Source: Algoriphagus chordae (lineage in GTDB: Bacteria; Bacteroidota; Bacteroidia; Cytophagales; Cyclobacteriaceae). From it: a stretch of 64,000 bases of DNA. The notes beneath the pieces are model-generated. The model was not told the origin of the DNA, searched no databases, and worked only from the letters and a program-made list of their open reading frames with translations. The translations under genes and the position numbers were made by a program. Positions within the stretch are counted from its first letter, which is position 1; each line of letters starts with the position of its first letter. This document shows, piece after piece, positions 9,755 to 18,474 of the stretch. Where the stretch lies: positions 62,001 through 126,000 of the forward strand of contig NZ_QKZT01000012.1 of NCBI RefSeq assembly GCF_003254055.1. Direction: 5' to 3'.

Positions 9755-10630
9755 ATGAAGGCATTTGTTTTTCCGGGCCAAGGCGCCCAATTCCCAGGAA
9801 TGGGAAAAGCACTTTATGAAGAAAATCCTCAAGCGAAGGAATTATTTGAGCGAGCTAACGAAATCTTGGGTTTCCGCATTACAGACATCATGTTTGAAGG
9901 GACTGCAGAAGAATTGAAGCAAACCAATGTAACGCAACCCGCTGTATTTCTTCATTCCGTGATTTTGGCGAAAACAACTCCAGACTTCGCTCCTGATATG
10001 GTAGCAGGTCACTCTTTGGGAGAACTTTCTGCATTGGTTGCCAATGGCACTCTTGCTTTCGAAGATGGACTAAAACTAGTCTATCAAAGAGCATTGGCCA
10101 TGCAAGAAGCCTGTGAAATCAATCCTTCTACCATGGCAGCTATCTTAGGATTGGCAGATGAAAAGGTAGAAGAAATCTGCGCAAGTATTTCGGATGAGGT
10201 AGTCGTGCCAGCTAATTATAATTGCCCAGGTCAGTTGGTGATTTCCGGTTCGAACAAAGGAATCGAAATTGCCTGCGAAAAAATGAAAGAAGCTGGTGCA
10301 AAACGCGCTTTACCTCTTCCAGTGGGTGGAGCATTTCATTCTCCGCTGATGGAACCTGCACGTGAGAAATTACAAACAGCTATAGAAGCTACGACCTTTC
10401 ACACCCCTAGCTGTCCTGTTTACCAAAACGTAAGCACCACGGCGGTTAGTGAGGTAGCTGAGATCAAAGCAAATCTAATTGCTCAGCTCACCGCTCCCGT
10501 GAAATGGACACAATCGGTCCAAAACATGGTGGCTGACGGCGCTACGGAATTTGTAGAATGTGGCCCTGGAAAAGTCCTCCAAGGTTTGGTCAAAAAAATC
10601 CATCCTGAAGCTGAAGTGTCAGGATTATAA
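9755..10630 (+). CDS. fabD: malonyl-CoA:ACP transacylase
   Basis: FabD moves the malonyl group from CoA to acyl carrier protein to feed fatty-acid elongation. The chain opens with the family start FVFPGQGAQFPGMG. The catalytic Ser87 lies in GHSLGE, and His195 in GGAFHSPLM completes the pair. Gln10 is in the expected oxyanion position of PGQGAQ. The length of 291 residues is normal for a stand-alone enzyme. It stands alone, with its own probable promoter and a strong terminator, and is not next to other fab genes here. Confidence 0.97.
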   Translation: MKAFVFPGQGAQFPGMGKALYEENPQAKELFERANEILGFRITDIMFEGTAEELKQTNVTQPAVFLHSVILAKTTPDFAPDMVAGHSLGELSALVANGTLAFEDGLKLVYQRALAMQEACEINPSTMAAILGLADEKVEEICASISDEVVVPANYNCPGQLVISGSNKGIEIACEKMKEAGAKRALPLPVGGAFHSPLMEPAREKLQTAIEATTFHTPSCPVYQNVSTTAVSEVAEIKANLIAQLTAPVKWTQSVQNMVADGATEFVECGPGKVLQGLVKKIHPEAEVSGL

Positions 10631-10635
10631 AATAC

Positions 10636-10664
10636 GAAACCCGCTCATAAGGCGGGTTTCTTTT
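10636..10664 (+). terminator. intrinsic terminator of fabD
   Basis: Stem GAAACCCGC (10636-10644) and GCGGGTTTC (10652-10660) with a 7-nt loop, then TTTT. Confidence 0.9.
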
Positions 10665-10775
10665 AAAAGCATTTTTCACAACTATGGCCAAAAAGTCCCA
10701 CTATCTATTTAGATGCACGGAAGCCACAGCTATTATTCAATATCTCTTTTTAAGGCAAAGGGTTGAAAGCCCTAT

Positions 10776-11180
10776 ATAAGGTTGCCTAGCTCGTTGGACT
10801 GAGTAATACATTATCCAGGTTATTACCAATACACCATATTAGCCAGAATGGTCTCGGCAAGCTCGACCACATCAGCCCTAATCAAGAGTCGGGTAATTTC
10901 GGATATTCATTTTAACTAAAATCGGAATTTTCAATAATTCAAGAATTGCTGCGGCTTCTGGAGAAGCAGCAGAACATAAGGTTGCCTAGCTCCTTAGGGC
11001 TGGGAAAAACGATTATCCAGGTTATTGCCAATACACCATCTTAGCCAGAATGGTCTCGGCAAGCTCGACCACCGCAGGTCTAATCAAGAATGGGGTAATC
11101 TCGGATAGTCATTTTAACCAAAATCGGAATTTACATTAATTCAAGAATTGCTGCGGCTTCTTCTGGAAAAGCAGCAGAAC
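10776..11180. repeat. two tandem copies of a ~200-bp structured repeat
   Basis: Copy 1 is 10776-10975 and copy 2 is 10976-11180, both beginning ATAAGGTTGCCTAGCTC and ending with GCAGCAGAAC. Most positions agree. Each copy holds a hairpin TGGTC...GACCA around CTCGGCAAGCTC, and a second stem CTGC-G-GCTTC/GAAGC-A-GCAG near its end. No reading frame is conserved. No known RNA family was recognised. The flanking 10665-10775 shows nothing further. Confidence 0.8.
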
Positions 11181-11184
11181 ATAA

Positions 11185-11293
11185 ATTGACTTACCACCTG
11201 TTACCTTTCACCTTTCACTTCTTACAACTTACAACTAACCACTAACAACCCTTACTACTTACAACCCTTACAACTAACCACTTACAATCTTCA
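11185..11293. repeat. low-complexity TTACAACTTACAACTAACC-type tract
   Basis: About 110 bp made almost only of short variants of ACTTACAAC, CACTAAC and CCTTTCAC. It follows the tandem repeat directly and ends just before the folK stop. It may be slippage-prone. No coding or regulatory role can be read. Confidence 0.7.
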
Positions 11294-11296
11294 CTA

Positions 11297-11779
11297 CTAA
11301 AACACCACCCTCACTTCAGACTCATCCTCACATTCTTCCAGCATCTGCAGACTACTTTTCCCCGAAATCGGATGAATAAACTCAGGCAGAATCTCAGCTA
11401 GCGGCGCCAATACAAATCTCCTTTCTCCAATAAATGGATGAGGAATCTTAAGTTCGGGAGTAACAATTACACGTTCTCCAAAATAAATAATATCAATATC
11501 CATGGTCCGATCCCCCCAGTGTTCGGCTCTCTTTCTACCCAAATCTGTTTCGATTTGCTGGGTACAAGCTAGAAGTTCGCTAGGCGAGCAACTAGTTTTG
11601 ATTTCTAGCAGCTGATTCAAAAAAGGCCCTTTAGCCACTCCTCCCCACGCTTCGGTCTCGTAAATACCCGACTTGAGCGTCAATTCTCCAAGTCTAGAAA
11701 GAGCCTCCAGCGCTGACTTGAGCAGCGCATTTCTATCTCCCTTATTTCCTCCAACGATTAAAACTGCTTTCTCAAACAT
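11297..11779 (-). CDS. folK: 2-amino-4-hydroxy-6-hydroxymethyldihydropteridine diphosphokinase
   Basis: HPPK transfers pyrophosphate from ATP to the pterin in folate synthesis. The 160-residue chain opens with VLIVGGNKGDR, the family N-terminus. It carries the HPPK signature GDRTMDIDII after RAEHW, and the closing IPHPFIGERRFVLAPLAEI. I start at the ATG ending at 11779, because 12 extra residues from the upstream ATG at 11815 are not family-like. It is divergent from sppA with about 70 bp between them. Confidence 0.95.
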   Translation of the reverse strand: MFEKAVLIVGGNKGDRNALLKSALEALSRLGELTLKSGIYETEAWGGVAKGPFLNQLLEIKTSCSPSELLACTQQIETDLGRKRAEHWGDRTMDIDIIYFGERVIVTPELKIPHPFIGERRFVLAPLAEILPEFIHPISGKSSLQMLEECEDESEVRVVF

Positions 11780-11850
11780 TTTCAGCTTATTATTGCTTTT
11801 GTAATCATGCCTCAAATTAGGTTATTTTGGGGCTTCAAATAATTTAGCTT

Positions 11851-13620
11851 ATGAAATTCTTAGGAAATGTACTGGCGGTGATCGTCGGTCTTTTTGTTTT
11901 CAGCATACTGAGTGTGCTACTTATGTTTGGCTTGATAGGCATCGTAGCCTCATCCAGTGGCTCTGAAGAAGTATCTGTGAGTGAAAATTCAATTTTGCAC
12001 CTCAACCTCAACGGTAGAACTATCGTGGAGCGAACTTCTGAGGACGATTTGGACCTTTCTATTTTTGGAAATCCATTTGGTCAGGAGTTCAATGCAGGCC
12101 TTATCAATCTCAAAAAAGCCATTGGGGAAGCAAAAACCAATGACAACATCAAGGGTATTTACCTCAATACTGGCCTAGTAATGGCTGGTCAGGCGAGCTT
12201 GCTGGAGCTTCGTGAAGCCCTCGTGGATTTCAAAACTTCTGGAAAGTTCATCGTCGCATACGATGAAGCCTACACCGAAGGTGGCTATTATGTAGCTTCT
12301 GTAGCAGATGAGATCTACCTGAATCCTTTGGGTGGAATCGACTTCAACGGTTTTTCTTCTGAAGGTATTTTCTTCAAAGGTCTTTTCGAAAAAGTGGGTG
12401 TGAAACCAGAGATTTTCCGCGTTGGAGAGTTTAAGTCTGCTGTGGAGCCCTTTATCCTAGAGAAAAGTAGTCCTGCAGCTAGATTGCAAACACAGTCATT
12501 CTTGAACGATATGAATCAGTTTGCACTGCATGCTGTCTCCGAATCAAGAGGAATTGCCTTCGATAGCTTGAAGAAAATCAATGATCTCATGCTAGTTCGC
12601 AAGCCTCAGGATGCTGTAAGCTATGGTTTGGCTACAGATCTCCTGTATTTTGACCAAGTTCTTTCTAAACTCAAAGACAAACTGGGAGTGGACGAGGATG
12701 ATGACATTAAGACGATCAATGTCACCGACCTGAACAAAACAGCTAAATCCAAAAACATCACATCCTCTAATAGAATAGCCGTAATCATCGCAGAAGGGGA
12801 GATTGTAGGTGGAAAGGCAGATGGCGTGATAAGTTCAGATAAGTTTGCCAAAGAAATTCGCAAAGCACGAAAAGATGACAATATCAAAGCGATCATCCTT
12901 CGTGTAAATTCCCCTGGAGGCTCTGTGATAGCTTCTGAAGTGATCTGGAGAGAAATGGCAGAAGCTAAGAAGGTGAAGCCAGTTTATGTATCCATGGGCG
13001 AAGTAGCAGCTTCAGGCGGATATTACATTTCTGCACCAGCAGATACTATCGTGGCACAACCAAACACGATTACGGGCTCAATCGGTATTTTCGGCATGAT
13101 GTTCAACGCACAGGAACTGCTAAATGATAAACTAGGTATTACTACAGATGTGGTGAAAACTGGTGAGCTTTCTGATTTTATGAATCCAACCAGACCGATG
13201 ACCGATGTAGAAAGAAGCATCATCCAAGGATCAGTTGAAGACGGCTATGAGACGTTTGTGTCCAGAGTAGCTGAAGGCAGAGGAATGTCACCAGAAGCTG
13301 TAAAAGAAGTTGCTTCTGGTAGAGTATGGACGGGCAACCAAGCTAAAGAAAGAGGATTGGTAGATGTACTAGGAGGCTTGAACACCACCATCGAAATCGC
13401 TGCTGCGAGAATAGGTGCTGAGGATGATTACCGAGTAGTCTATTATCCTACCAAAAAACCTTGGTTCGAAACGATCATGGAGGACCTAGGAAATAATGTT
13501 CAAATCAAAATCCTTCAAAGTCAATTAGGGACAAACTACACGCTATATAAGGAAGTAGAAAAACTAAAATCTTACGAGGGTGTTCAGGTTAGAATGCCAC
13601 AGGAAATCATCATAAAATAA
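11851..13620 (+). CDS. sppA: signal peptide peptidase SppA, 67K type
   Basis: SppA is a membrane-bound serine protease that degrades leftover signal peptides in the membrane. A single N-terminal membrane segment (about residues 7-32) is followed by two tandem S49/crotonase-like halves. The Ser/Lys dyad is spread over both halves as in E. coli: Lys195 in VGEFKSAVEPF of the first and Ser388 in EVAASGGYYIS of the second. The 589-residue length matches the long form. It stands alone, divergent from folK and ended by an intrinsic terminator. Confidence 0.96.
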   Translation: MKFLGNVLAVIVGLFVFSILSVLLMFGLIGIVASSSGSEEVSVSENSILHLNLNGRTIVERTSEDDLDLSIFGNPFGQEFNAGLINLKKAIGEAKTNDNIKGIYLNTGLVMAGQASLLELREALVDFKTSGKFIVAYDEAYTEGGYYVASVADEIYLNPLGGIDFNGFSSEGIFFKGLFEKVGVKPEIFRVGEFKSAVEPFILEKSSPAARLQTQSFLNDMNQFALHAVSESRGIAFDSLKKINDLMLVRKPQDAVSYGLATDLLYFDQVLSKLKDKLGVDEDDDIKTINVTDLNKTAKSKNITSSNRIAVIIAEGEIVGGKADGVISSDKFAKEIRKARKDDNIKAIILRVNSPGGSVIASEVIWREMAEAKKVKPVYVSMGEVAASGGYYISAPADTIVAQPNTITGSIGIFGMMFNAQELLNDKLGITTDVVKTGELSDFMNPTRPMTDVERSIIQGSVEDGYETFVSRVAEGRGMSPEAVKEVASGRVWTGNQAKERGLVDVLGGLNTTIEIAAARIGAEDDYRVVYYPTKKPWFETIMEDLGNNVQIKILQSQLGTNYTLYKEVEKLKSYEGVQVRMPQEIIIK

Positions 13621-13622
13621 GG

Positions 13623-13649
13623 AAAGCGGCTCAGGCCGCTTTTTTTTTT
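13623..13649 (+). terminator. intrinsic terminator of sppA
   Basis: Stem AAAGCGGC and GCCGCTTT around a TCAG loop, followed by a run of nine T. Confidence 0.92.
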
Positions 13650-13725
13650 GTTCTTTTAGCACAGAGAAGTCTGAATATCACCTTGGTTCAACTCTTCTGA
13701 AGAATAGCCTTTCAAAAGGCACAAG

Positions 13726-13744
13726 CCTGCCTGCTGCAAGCAGG
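13726..13744. repeat. short CCTGC...GCAGG palindrome
   Basis: CCTGCCTGCTGCAAGCAGG between the convergent genes sppA and the D15 protein. It resembles the palindromic insert inside the second tRNA-Leu at 30481-30502, so both may be copies of one small dispersed repeat. Confidence 0.5.
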
Positions 13745-13791
13745 TCTGAAGATTTCCGCCAATCGGTAAACTACGACTGAGAACCAATCCT

Positions 13792-14868
13792 CTAAAAAGC
13801 CTCTCCGATTCTGAAGTAAATCCCCCAGTCATCTTTGCCTACAGCGGCATCTAAGCCAATGTTGAATTTGACTGTTTTGAAAGCTTTGTATCGATATCCT
13901 GCTCCAACTCCAGGATAAAGTCCCCAATTGAAACTTTCAGTATCAGAACCATAAATAGTGGCCAATCCAGCAAAACCAACCACTCCCATTTTTTCTCCGA
14001 AATTATAGCGGTATTCTCCTTGTATGGCCATCAATCCATCACCTCTGTATTTTCCTTCTGAGTATCCCCGAATATCAGTACCACCAATCGTCACTTGCTG
14101 CTGAAAGGCTATATCTCCCAAGCCAAATTTCCCGGAAAAACGCAGCGCTAGCACATCTGTCTCATTGCGCATAGGAAGATATTTGTTGTATTCCGACAAA
14201 ATTTTGTTCGCAGTTTCATCGTTCCCAAACCATTCCGGATAACTGATCCAGCGTACTCTCGCTTTATTTCCTTTCATGGGATAGTAAACTGCATCACGGG
14301 TATCGTATAGCGCATTCAATTGCACCCCATTTGTTTGAACTGTTGATGACGGCTGCACATCATCCTCATAGTCCGTATCATAATGAGCATAGGTATAGGC
14401 TACACCAGCATAAAGTCCCTTGAAAATCTTTCGTTGTATCCCAGCACTTACTATGGTCGACTTGGTCCCATAATCATAAAAACCCGGCTCATAAACGTCA
14501 TCCATATAGAATTGGGAATTATGATCTCCATTCATGGCAAAAAAATTAGCACGCCAGGAGTCTTCTTTGAAATATAACCTATTGAAAAAAGCAATAAAGT
14601 AGGACCCATTGGTCGTGTAAACTGCAGATAAGCCCGACAAGGACTTGGGAGAAATCTTGTCTTCCTTGTTAAACTTGTACATCATCATGGGAATTGCCCC
14701 AATCATCATCTCAAGATTCCTGTTGTAACTCAGAAAGGGCATGACACTGAAATCGATCTTCTTTTCCACCTTAGTAGAGTCACCGGATTTGCCTTCATTT
14801 TGGGCATTTGCCAAGAATGAACAGCATATCAAAGAAGCTATGAATAAGGTTTTTCTAATAAAAATCAT
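13792..14868 (-). CDS. outer-membrane surface antigen (D15/BamA-type barrel) protein
   Basis: The signal peptide covers about residues 1-22 (ending SFLANAQ). The mature 336 residues alternate short beta strands and tight turns, and the second half has the D15/Omp85 barrel marks: LNALYDTRDAVYYPMKGNKARVR with the D-x-R-D...P-x-x-G signature, a GGTDIRGYSEGKYRG loop recalling the VRGY/F motif, and a Phe as last residue. No POTRA repeats are present, so it is a barrel-only member and not BamA itself. It probably sits in the outer membrane; its cargo is unknown. Confidence 0.85.
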   Translation of the reverse strand: MIFIRKTLFIASLICCSFLANAQNEGKSGDSTKVEKKIDFSVMPFLSYNRNLEMMIGAIPMMMYKFNKEDKISPKSLSGLSAVYTTNGSYFIAFFNRLYFKEDSWRANFFAMNGDHNSQFYMDDVYEPGFYDYGTKSTIVSAGIQRKIFKGLYAGVAYTYAHYDTDYEDDVQPSSTVQTNGVQLNALYDTRDAVYYPMKGNKARVRWISYPEWFGNDETANKILSEYNKYLPMRNETDVLALRFSGKFGLGDIAFQQQVTIGGTDIRGYSEGKYRGDGLMAIQGEYRYNFGEKMGVVGFAGLATIYGSDTESFNWGLYPGVGAGYRYKAFKTVKFNIGLDAAVGKDDWGIYFRIGEAF

Positions 14869-14960
14869 TTCTAGGGAAGTCTTATCAAAGTTATGGGTAC
14901 TGGCTTAGCAATAGCCCTTTTCTCAGAATAGTTTGTACTAATTTATTAATATATAAATTT

Positions 14961-15860
14961 TCACAAGCCATTATCCTGTAAAAGGATCAGCCAAGCCCTA
15001 TCCACATCATCTTCGTCAAGTGCCTCCTTAGCCAATAAATGCAAATGGTCAATCAATGAATCCTGATCATGCTGAAATCGTACTCGCATTTCTTGTATTT
15101 CTGCACTTTGCCCAAAGGCAGCAATCTCAGCTTCACTTGGAAAGCTCTCTACATTACCCAGTCTCCCCAGATTATTTCCACTTAGAATTGCGCTATTTTT
15201 CACTTCCAATGGCATTTGATCTATCCCTAGCCCAAGCGTACGCAGAGGTTTAGGAATCTGAAAGAGTGATGCTCCACTGGCACGGCTATACCAATTGCCA
15301 CCCAATCTAGCGACGGCATCCAATTTCCTAGGGTCAATCAGGCCCATCTCATCCAAAATAGCCTCATTCACATGCGCTACCAACACCTCACAAATCACCA
15401 AATTCCCAGCTCCGCCACTATCGCCCAGTGACTTCACCTCATTCACTTTGCATTCGAAGGCAACATGCGCCTCCTTGATTCTTGGAGGTTTTACTTCATT
15501 TGATTGCACCTGGGTAAAACCCGCTTTGTCAAATTCATTTACTCCCTTTGCATACTCAGAACTCGCCAGAGACATCTGCTCCACCATCCCAAAATGAACC
15601 ACATGGATCACTACTTCTGGCACTTCCAGTACATTTTGAAGCGTATGCTTGGTGGTATTGTCCCGCACTCTTCTCGAAGGCGAGAAAATCAGTATCGCTG
15701 GATTGGTACTGAAAAGATTAAAAAAACTGAAAGGACTCAGGTTTACATTTCCGGCTTTGTCGATGGTGCTAGCAAAAGCAATCGGTCGTGGGGCTACTGC
15801 TCCTTGAAGCAGTCCGTGAAATTCCTGTGTTGTAAGATCTTTGGGATAAAAAGTTTTCAT
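14961..15860 (-). CDS. flavin reductase family (FMN-binding split-barrel) protein
   Basis: The N-terminal 200 residues match the flavin reductase-like split-barrel domain: GAVAPRPIAFASTIDKAG, NLSPFSFFNLFSTNPA, then VHVVHFGMVEQM and FECKVNEVKSLGDSG. Members bind FMN and reduce flavins with NAD(P)H or act with a partner oxygenase. The last 90 residues are a helical extension. No partner oxygenase lies beside it and the reaction is unknown. A short gap and an opposite neighbour on each side suggest a single-gene transcript. Confidence 0.88.
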   Translation of the reverse strand: MKTFYPKDLTTQEFHGLLQGAVAPRPIAFASTIDKAGNVNLSPFSFFNLFSTNPAILIFSPSRRVRDNTTKHTLQNVLEVPEVVIHVVHFGMVEQMSLASSEYAKGVNEFDKAGFTQVQSNEVKPPRIKEAHVAFECKVNEVKSLGDSGGAGNLVICEVLVAHVNEAILDEMGLIDPRKLDAVARLGGNWYSRASGASLFQIPKPLRTLGLGIDQMPLEVKNSAILSGNNLGRLGNVESFPSEAEIAAFGQSAEIQEMRVRFQHDQDSLIDHLHLLAKEALDEDDVDRAWLILLQDNGL

Positions 15861-16010
15861 GTGATAGAGTTGTGGACTGTTTGATGCCTGATGTACGATG
15901 ATAATGCTGAAATTTGAATTTCAAAGTCTTTACGCTTCATCTTGGTATTCCTAAAATTAAAGCTCAAATTCAATTAGATAAACCATTTTTCAAGAATAAG
16001 TTCTGAAATC

Positions 16011-16868
16011 ATGAATTCAAGCCTCAAAAGTATTTTAAAAACATCTGTGTTTTTGCTTACTCTCTTACTGGGAAAAAGTACTCTTTCGATAGCACAAACA
16101 CACAATTTCGCAACCTTCAACATCCGATACGCCAATCAAAATGACGTCGGCAACCTCTGGCCAGATCGTCTTCCACATGTGGCAAGCCTGATCGAGTTTC
16201 ACCAAGTCGAGCTATTTGGCGCCCAGGAAGCTTTACACAATCAGCTGATGGACCTAAGCACCACATTGGGATATAAATTCATTGGTGTTGGACGAGATGA
16301 CGGAACCGAAAAAGGTGAATATGCCGCGATTCTTTATGACCCTGAGAAATTTGAGATATTGGATCAAGGTACTTTCTGGCTTTCTCCTACTCCCGAGAAA
16401 CCAAGTAAGGGTTGGGATGCTGCGCTAAACAGGGTTTGTACCTGGGGTAAATTCAAGGATGAATCAGGCAAAACTTTCTATGTATTCAACATCCATTATG
16501 ATCATATTGGCCAGCAAGCGCGTGAAGAAAGCAGCAAACTAGTCATGGCTCAGGTGTCAAAGATCAACAAAGAAGATGCTCCAGCACTACTTATGGGCGA
16601 CTTCAATGTCACTCCTGAAAATGGTGCATACACGACCATCACTAGCAATCCTGATTGGCAAGATGCCAGACTGATCTCTCAGATCCCATCTTACGGCCCG
16701 GCTGGTACTTTCACAGGTTTTGACTGGGAAAGAATGCCAGACGGCATCATAGATCATGTATTTGTAAAGGGAGATATTAAAGTAATTCGTCATGGAATCC
16801 TGACGGACAACTATGGCAAAAAGTATCCTTCGGATCACTTCCCTGTGTTAGTAGAGGTTGAATTCTAA
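16011..16868 (+). CDS. secreted endonuclease/exonuclease/phosphatase family protein
   Basis: A signal peptide spans about residues 1-29 (ends SIAQ). The mature chain has the EEP fold motifs in order: FNIRYAN (metal-site Asn), GAQEALHNQ (metal Glu), NIHYDHIG, MGDFNVTPENG (catalytic Asp and Asn) and a final SDHFPV (Asp-His). Exported Bacteroidota members of this family are usually phosphodiesterases or phosphatases, but the substrate cannot be told from sequence. At 285 residues it is a single domain. Confidence 0.93.
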   Translation: MNSSLKSILKTSVFLLTLLLGKSTLSIAQTHNFATFNIRYANQNDVGNLWPDRLPHVASLIEFHQVELFGAQEALHNQLMDLSTTLGYKFIGVGRDDGTEKGEYAAILYDPEKFEILDQGTFWLSPTPEKPSKGWDAALNRVCTWGKFKDESGKTFYVFNIHYDHIGQQAREESSKLVMAQVSKINKEDAPALLMGDFNVTPENGAYTTITSNPDWQDARLISQIPSYGPAGTFTGFDWERMPDGIIDHVFVKGDIKVIRHGILTDNYGKKYPSDHFPVLVEVEF

Positions 16869-16924
16869 CTTCTCAAACACACTTCGAAATTCATTATTAG
16901 GCATTCATCATTCTTTATTAACCA

Positions 16925-16970
16925 TTGAGGTACATCTCGAAATTTGCCGATGTTCGGGATGATACCTCAA
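16925..16970. other. long interrupted hairpin
   Basis: TTGAGGTA pairs with TACCTCAA, and inside them CATCTCGAA pairs with TTCGGGATG with one mismatch, giving about 17 paired bases with an 11-nt loop. It lies 57 bp behind the EEP stop without a clear U-run, so it may be a weak terminator or a small repeat. Confidence 0.5.
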
Positions 16971-17014
16971 AGGTTTTGATTCTTAGAGCTTGAATTCCTG
17001 TGGAAAAATTTAGA

Positions 17015-17032
17015 CTATTCAGTACTGAATAG
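17015..17032. repeat. perfect 18-bp palindrome
   Basis: CTATTCAGTACTGAATAG is fully self-complementary without a loop, the form of a dimeric regulator's operator. It overlaps a second palindrome AGCTTAGAAGCT at 17031-17042. It lies between convergent genes, so a regulatory role is doubtful. Confidence 0.4.
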
Positions 17033-17102
17033 CTTAGAAGCTATGCTCTCTACAACCCTGACAACTTCCTTGGGGGCTAGGCTCACTTTTCGGTTAAAAA
17101 AA

Positions 17103-17145
17103 ATCAAAAAAAAGACCTTTGGGGTTTTGGAAACCCCAAAGGTCT
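17103..17145 (-). terminator. strong intrinsic terminator of the pgk run
   Basis: A 15-bp perfect stem, AGACCTTTGGGGTTT (17113-17127) with AAACCCCAAAGGTCT (17131-17145), a 3-nt loop and a U-run on the minus strand. Confidence 0.95.
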
Positions 17146-17152
17146 GAAATAT

Positions 17153-18352
17153 TTAAGGCTCCAAGGCAGCAACGCCTGGAAGCACTTTGCCTTCCATATG
17201 CTCCAGTAATGCACCACCGCCAGTAGACACGAAGGACACATCTTCTCCAAAGCCAAACTTATTAACCGCAGCAGCAGAGTCACCTCCACCGATCAATGAA
17301 TAGGCACCAGCTTTAGTCGCAGCTACCACCGCTTCCGCGACAGCCTTAGTTCCTTTGTCGAAAGAATCCATTTCGAACACTCCCATTGGGCCATTCCAAA
17401 GAATAGTTTTCGAATTTGCGATTACCTCAGCGAAAATCTCACGAGTTTTTGGCCCTATATCCAAGCCCATCCAACCATCAGGAATCTCACCTTTGTTTGC
17501 CATTCCTTGCTCAGCATCATTTGCAAATGCTTTGGAAATCACGGTATCTACCGGTAGTATCAGGTTTACACCTTTCGCCTTAGCCGTTTCCATAAGTTCA
17601 AGTACAAAATCCATTTTATCTGCCTCAAGCAATGAATCTCCGATTGTTCCGCCTTGTGCTTTTGCAAAAGTATAAGACATACCTCCACCGATAATCAGGT
17701 TATCTACTTTGTTGAGCAACTGCTCGATGATCAAAATCTTATCTGCGATTTTGGCACCGCCCATAATCGCTGTATATGGTCTTTCAGGATTACCCAAGAC
17801 TTTATCTGCATTTTTCAATTCAGAAAGCATCAAGTAACCACAAACCTTATCGTTGAAAAACTGTGCAATCACAGCTGTAGAAGCATGCGCTCTATGTGCA
17901 GTACCGAAGGCATCATTCACATAGATATCACCAAGCTTGGACAGTTTCTTAGCAAAATCAACATCACCTTTTTCTTCTTCTTTGTGGAATCTAAGATTCT
18001 CCAAAAGTAACACTTCACCTGGCTTTAGGCCTTCAGAAAGCATTTCAGCCTCTCGTCCTATGCAGTCAGGAGCAAATTTCACTGGTCTGCCCAGTGCCTT
18101 CTCTAATGCCACTACAATATTCTTAAGAGAAAATTTATCTTCAGGTCCAGACTTAGGACGACCCAAGTGAGACATTAAGATCACTGATCCACCATCGGTC
18201 AATATCTTATTGATAGTTGGCAAAGCAGCCTGGATTCTGGTATCGTCCGACACCTTCAAATCACTGTCCAAAGGGACATTAAAATCCACTCTCACGAGTG
18301 CTTTTTTACCTTCAAAACTGAGGTTATCTACGTTTTTGATTCTAGAGTTCAT
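17153..18352 (-). CDS. pgk: phosphoglycerate kinase
   Basis: Pgk converts 1,3-bisphosphoglycerate and ADP to 3-phosphoglycerate and ATP in glycolysis. The chain has the signature [14 protein letters not shown] near the start, [20 protein letters not shown] and the C-terminal nucleotide loop [15 protein letters not shown] with [16 protein letters not shown]. Length 399 is normal. It is 122 bp downstream of sua5 and may have its own promoter there, though I found no convincing one. A strong terminator closes it. Confidence 0.98.
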   Translation of the reverse strand: MNSRIKNVDNLSFEGKKALVRVDFNVPLDSDLKVSDDTRIQAALPTINKILTDGGSVILMSHLGRPKSGPEDKFSLKNIVVALEKALGRPVKFAPDCIGREAEMLSEGLKPGEVLLLENLRFHKEEEKGDVDFAKKLSKLGDIYVNDAFGTAHRAHASTAVIAQFFNDKVCGYLMLSELKNADKVLGNPERPYTAIMGGAKIADKILIIEQLLNKVDNLIIGGGMSYTFAKAQGGTIGDSLLEADKMDFVLELMETAKAKGVNLILPVDTVISKAFANDAEQGMANKGEIPDGWMGLDIGPKTREIFAEVIANSKTILWNGPMGVFEMDSFDKGTKAVAEAVVAATKAGAYSLIGGGDSAAAVNKFGFGEDVSFVSTGGGALLEHMEGKVLPGVAALEP

Positions 18353-18474
18353 AGTAAGGTTAATAGCTTTTGATTAATTAAATAGATAAAAATCAAGTGT
18401 GAATTTATCAAAGATTACGGCAAAAATCGACTTTCGTCTAGGATCAATTTATTAAGAGGTATTGGAAAGCAGTT

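Noticed and set aside
10776-11290. CRISPR-like array in the fabD-folK gap.
   Set aside because: Only two 200-bp units and simple-sequence tracts; no short regular repeats with unique spacers and no cas genes.
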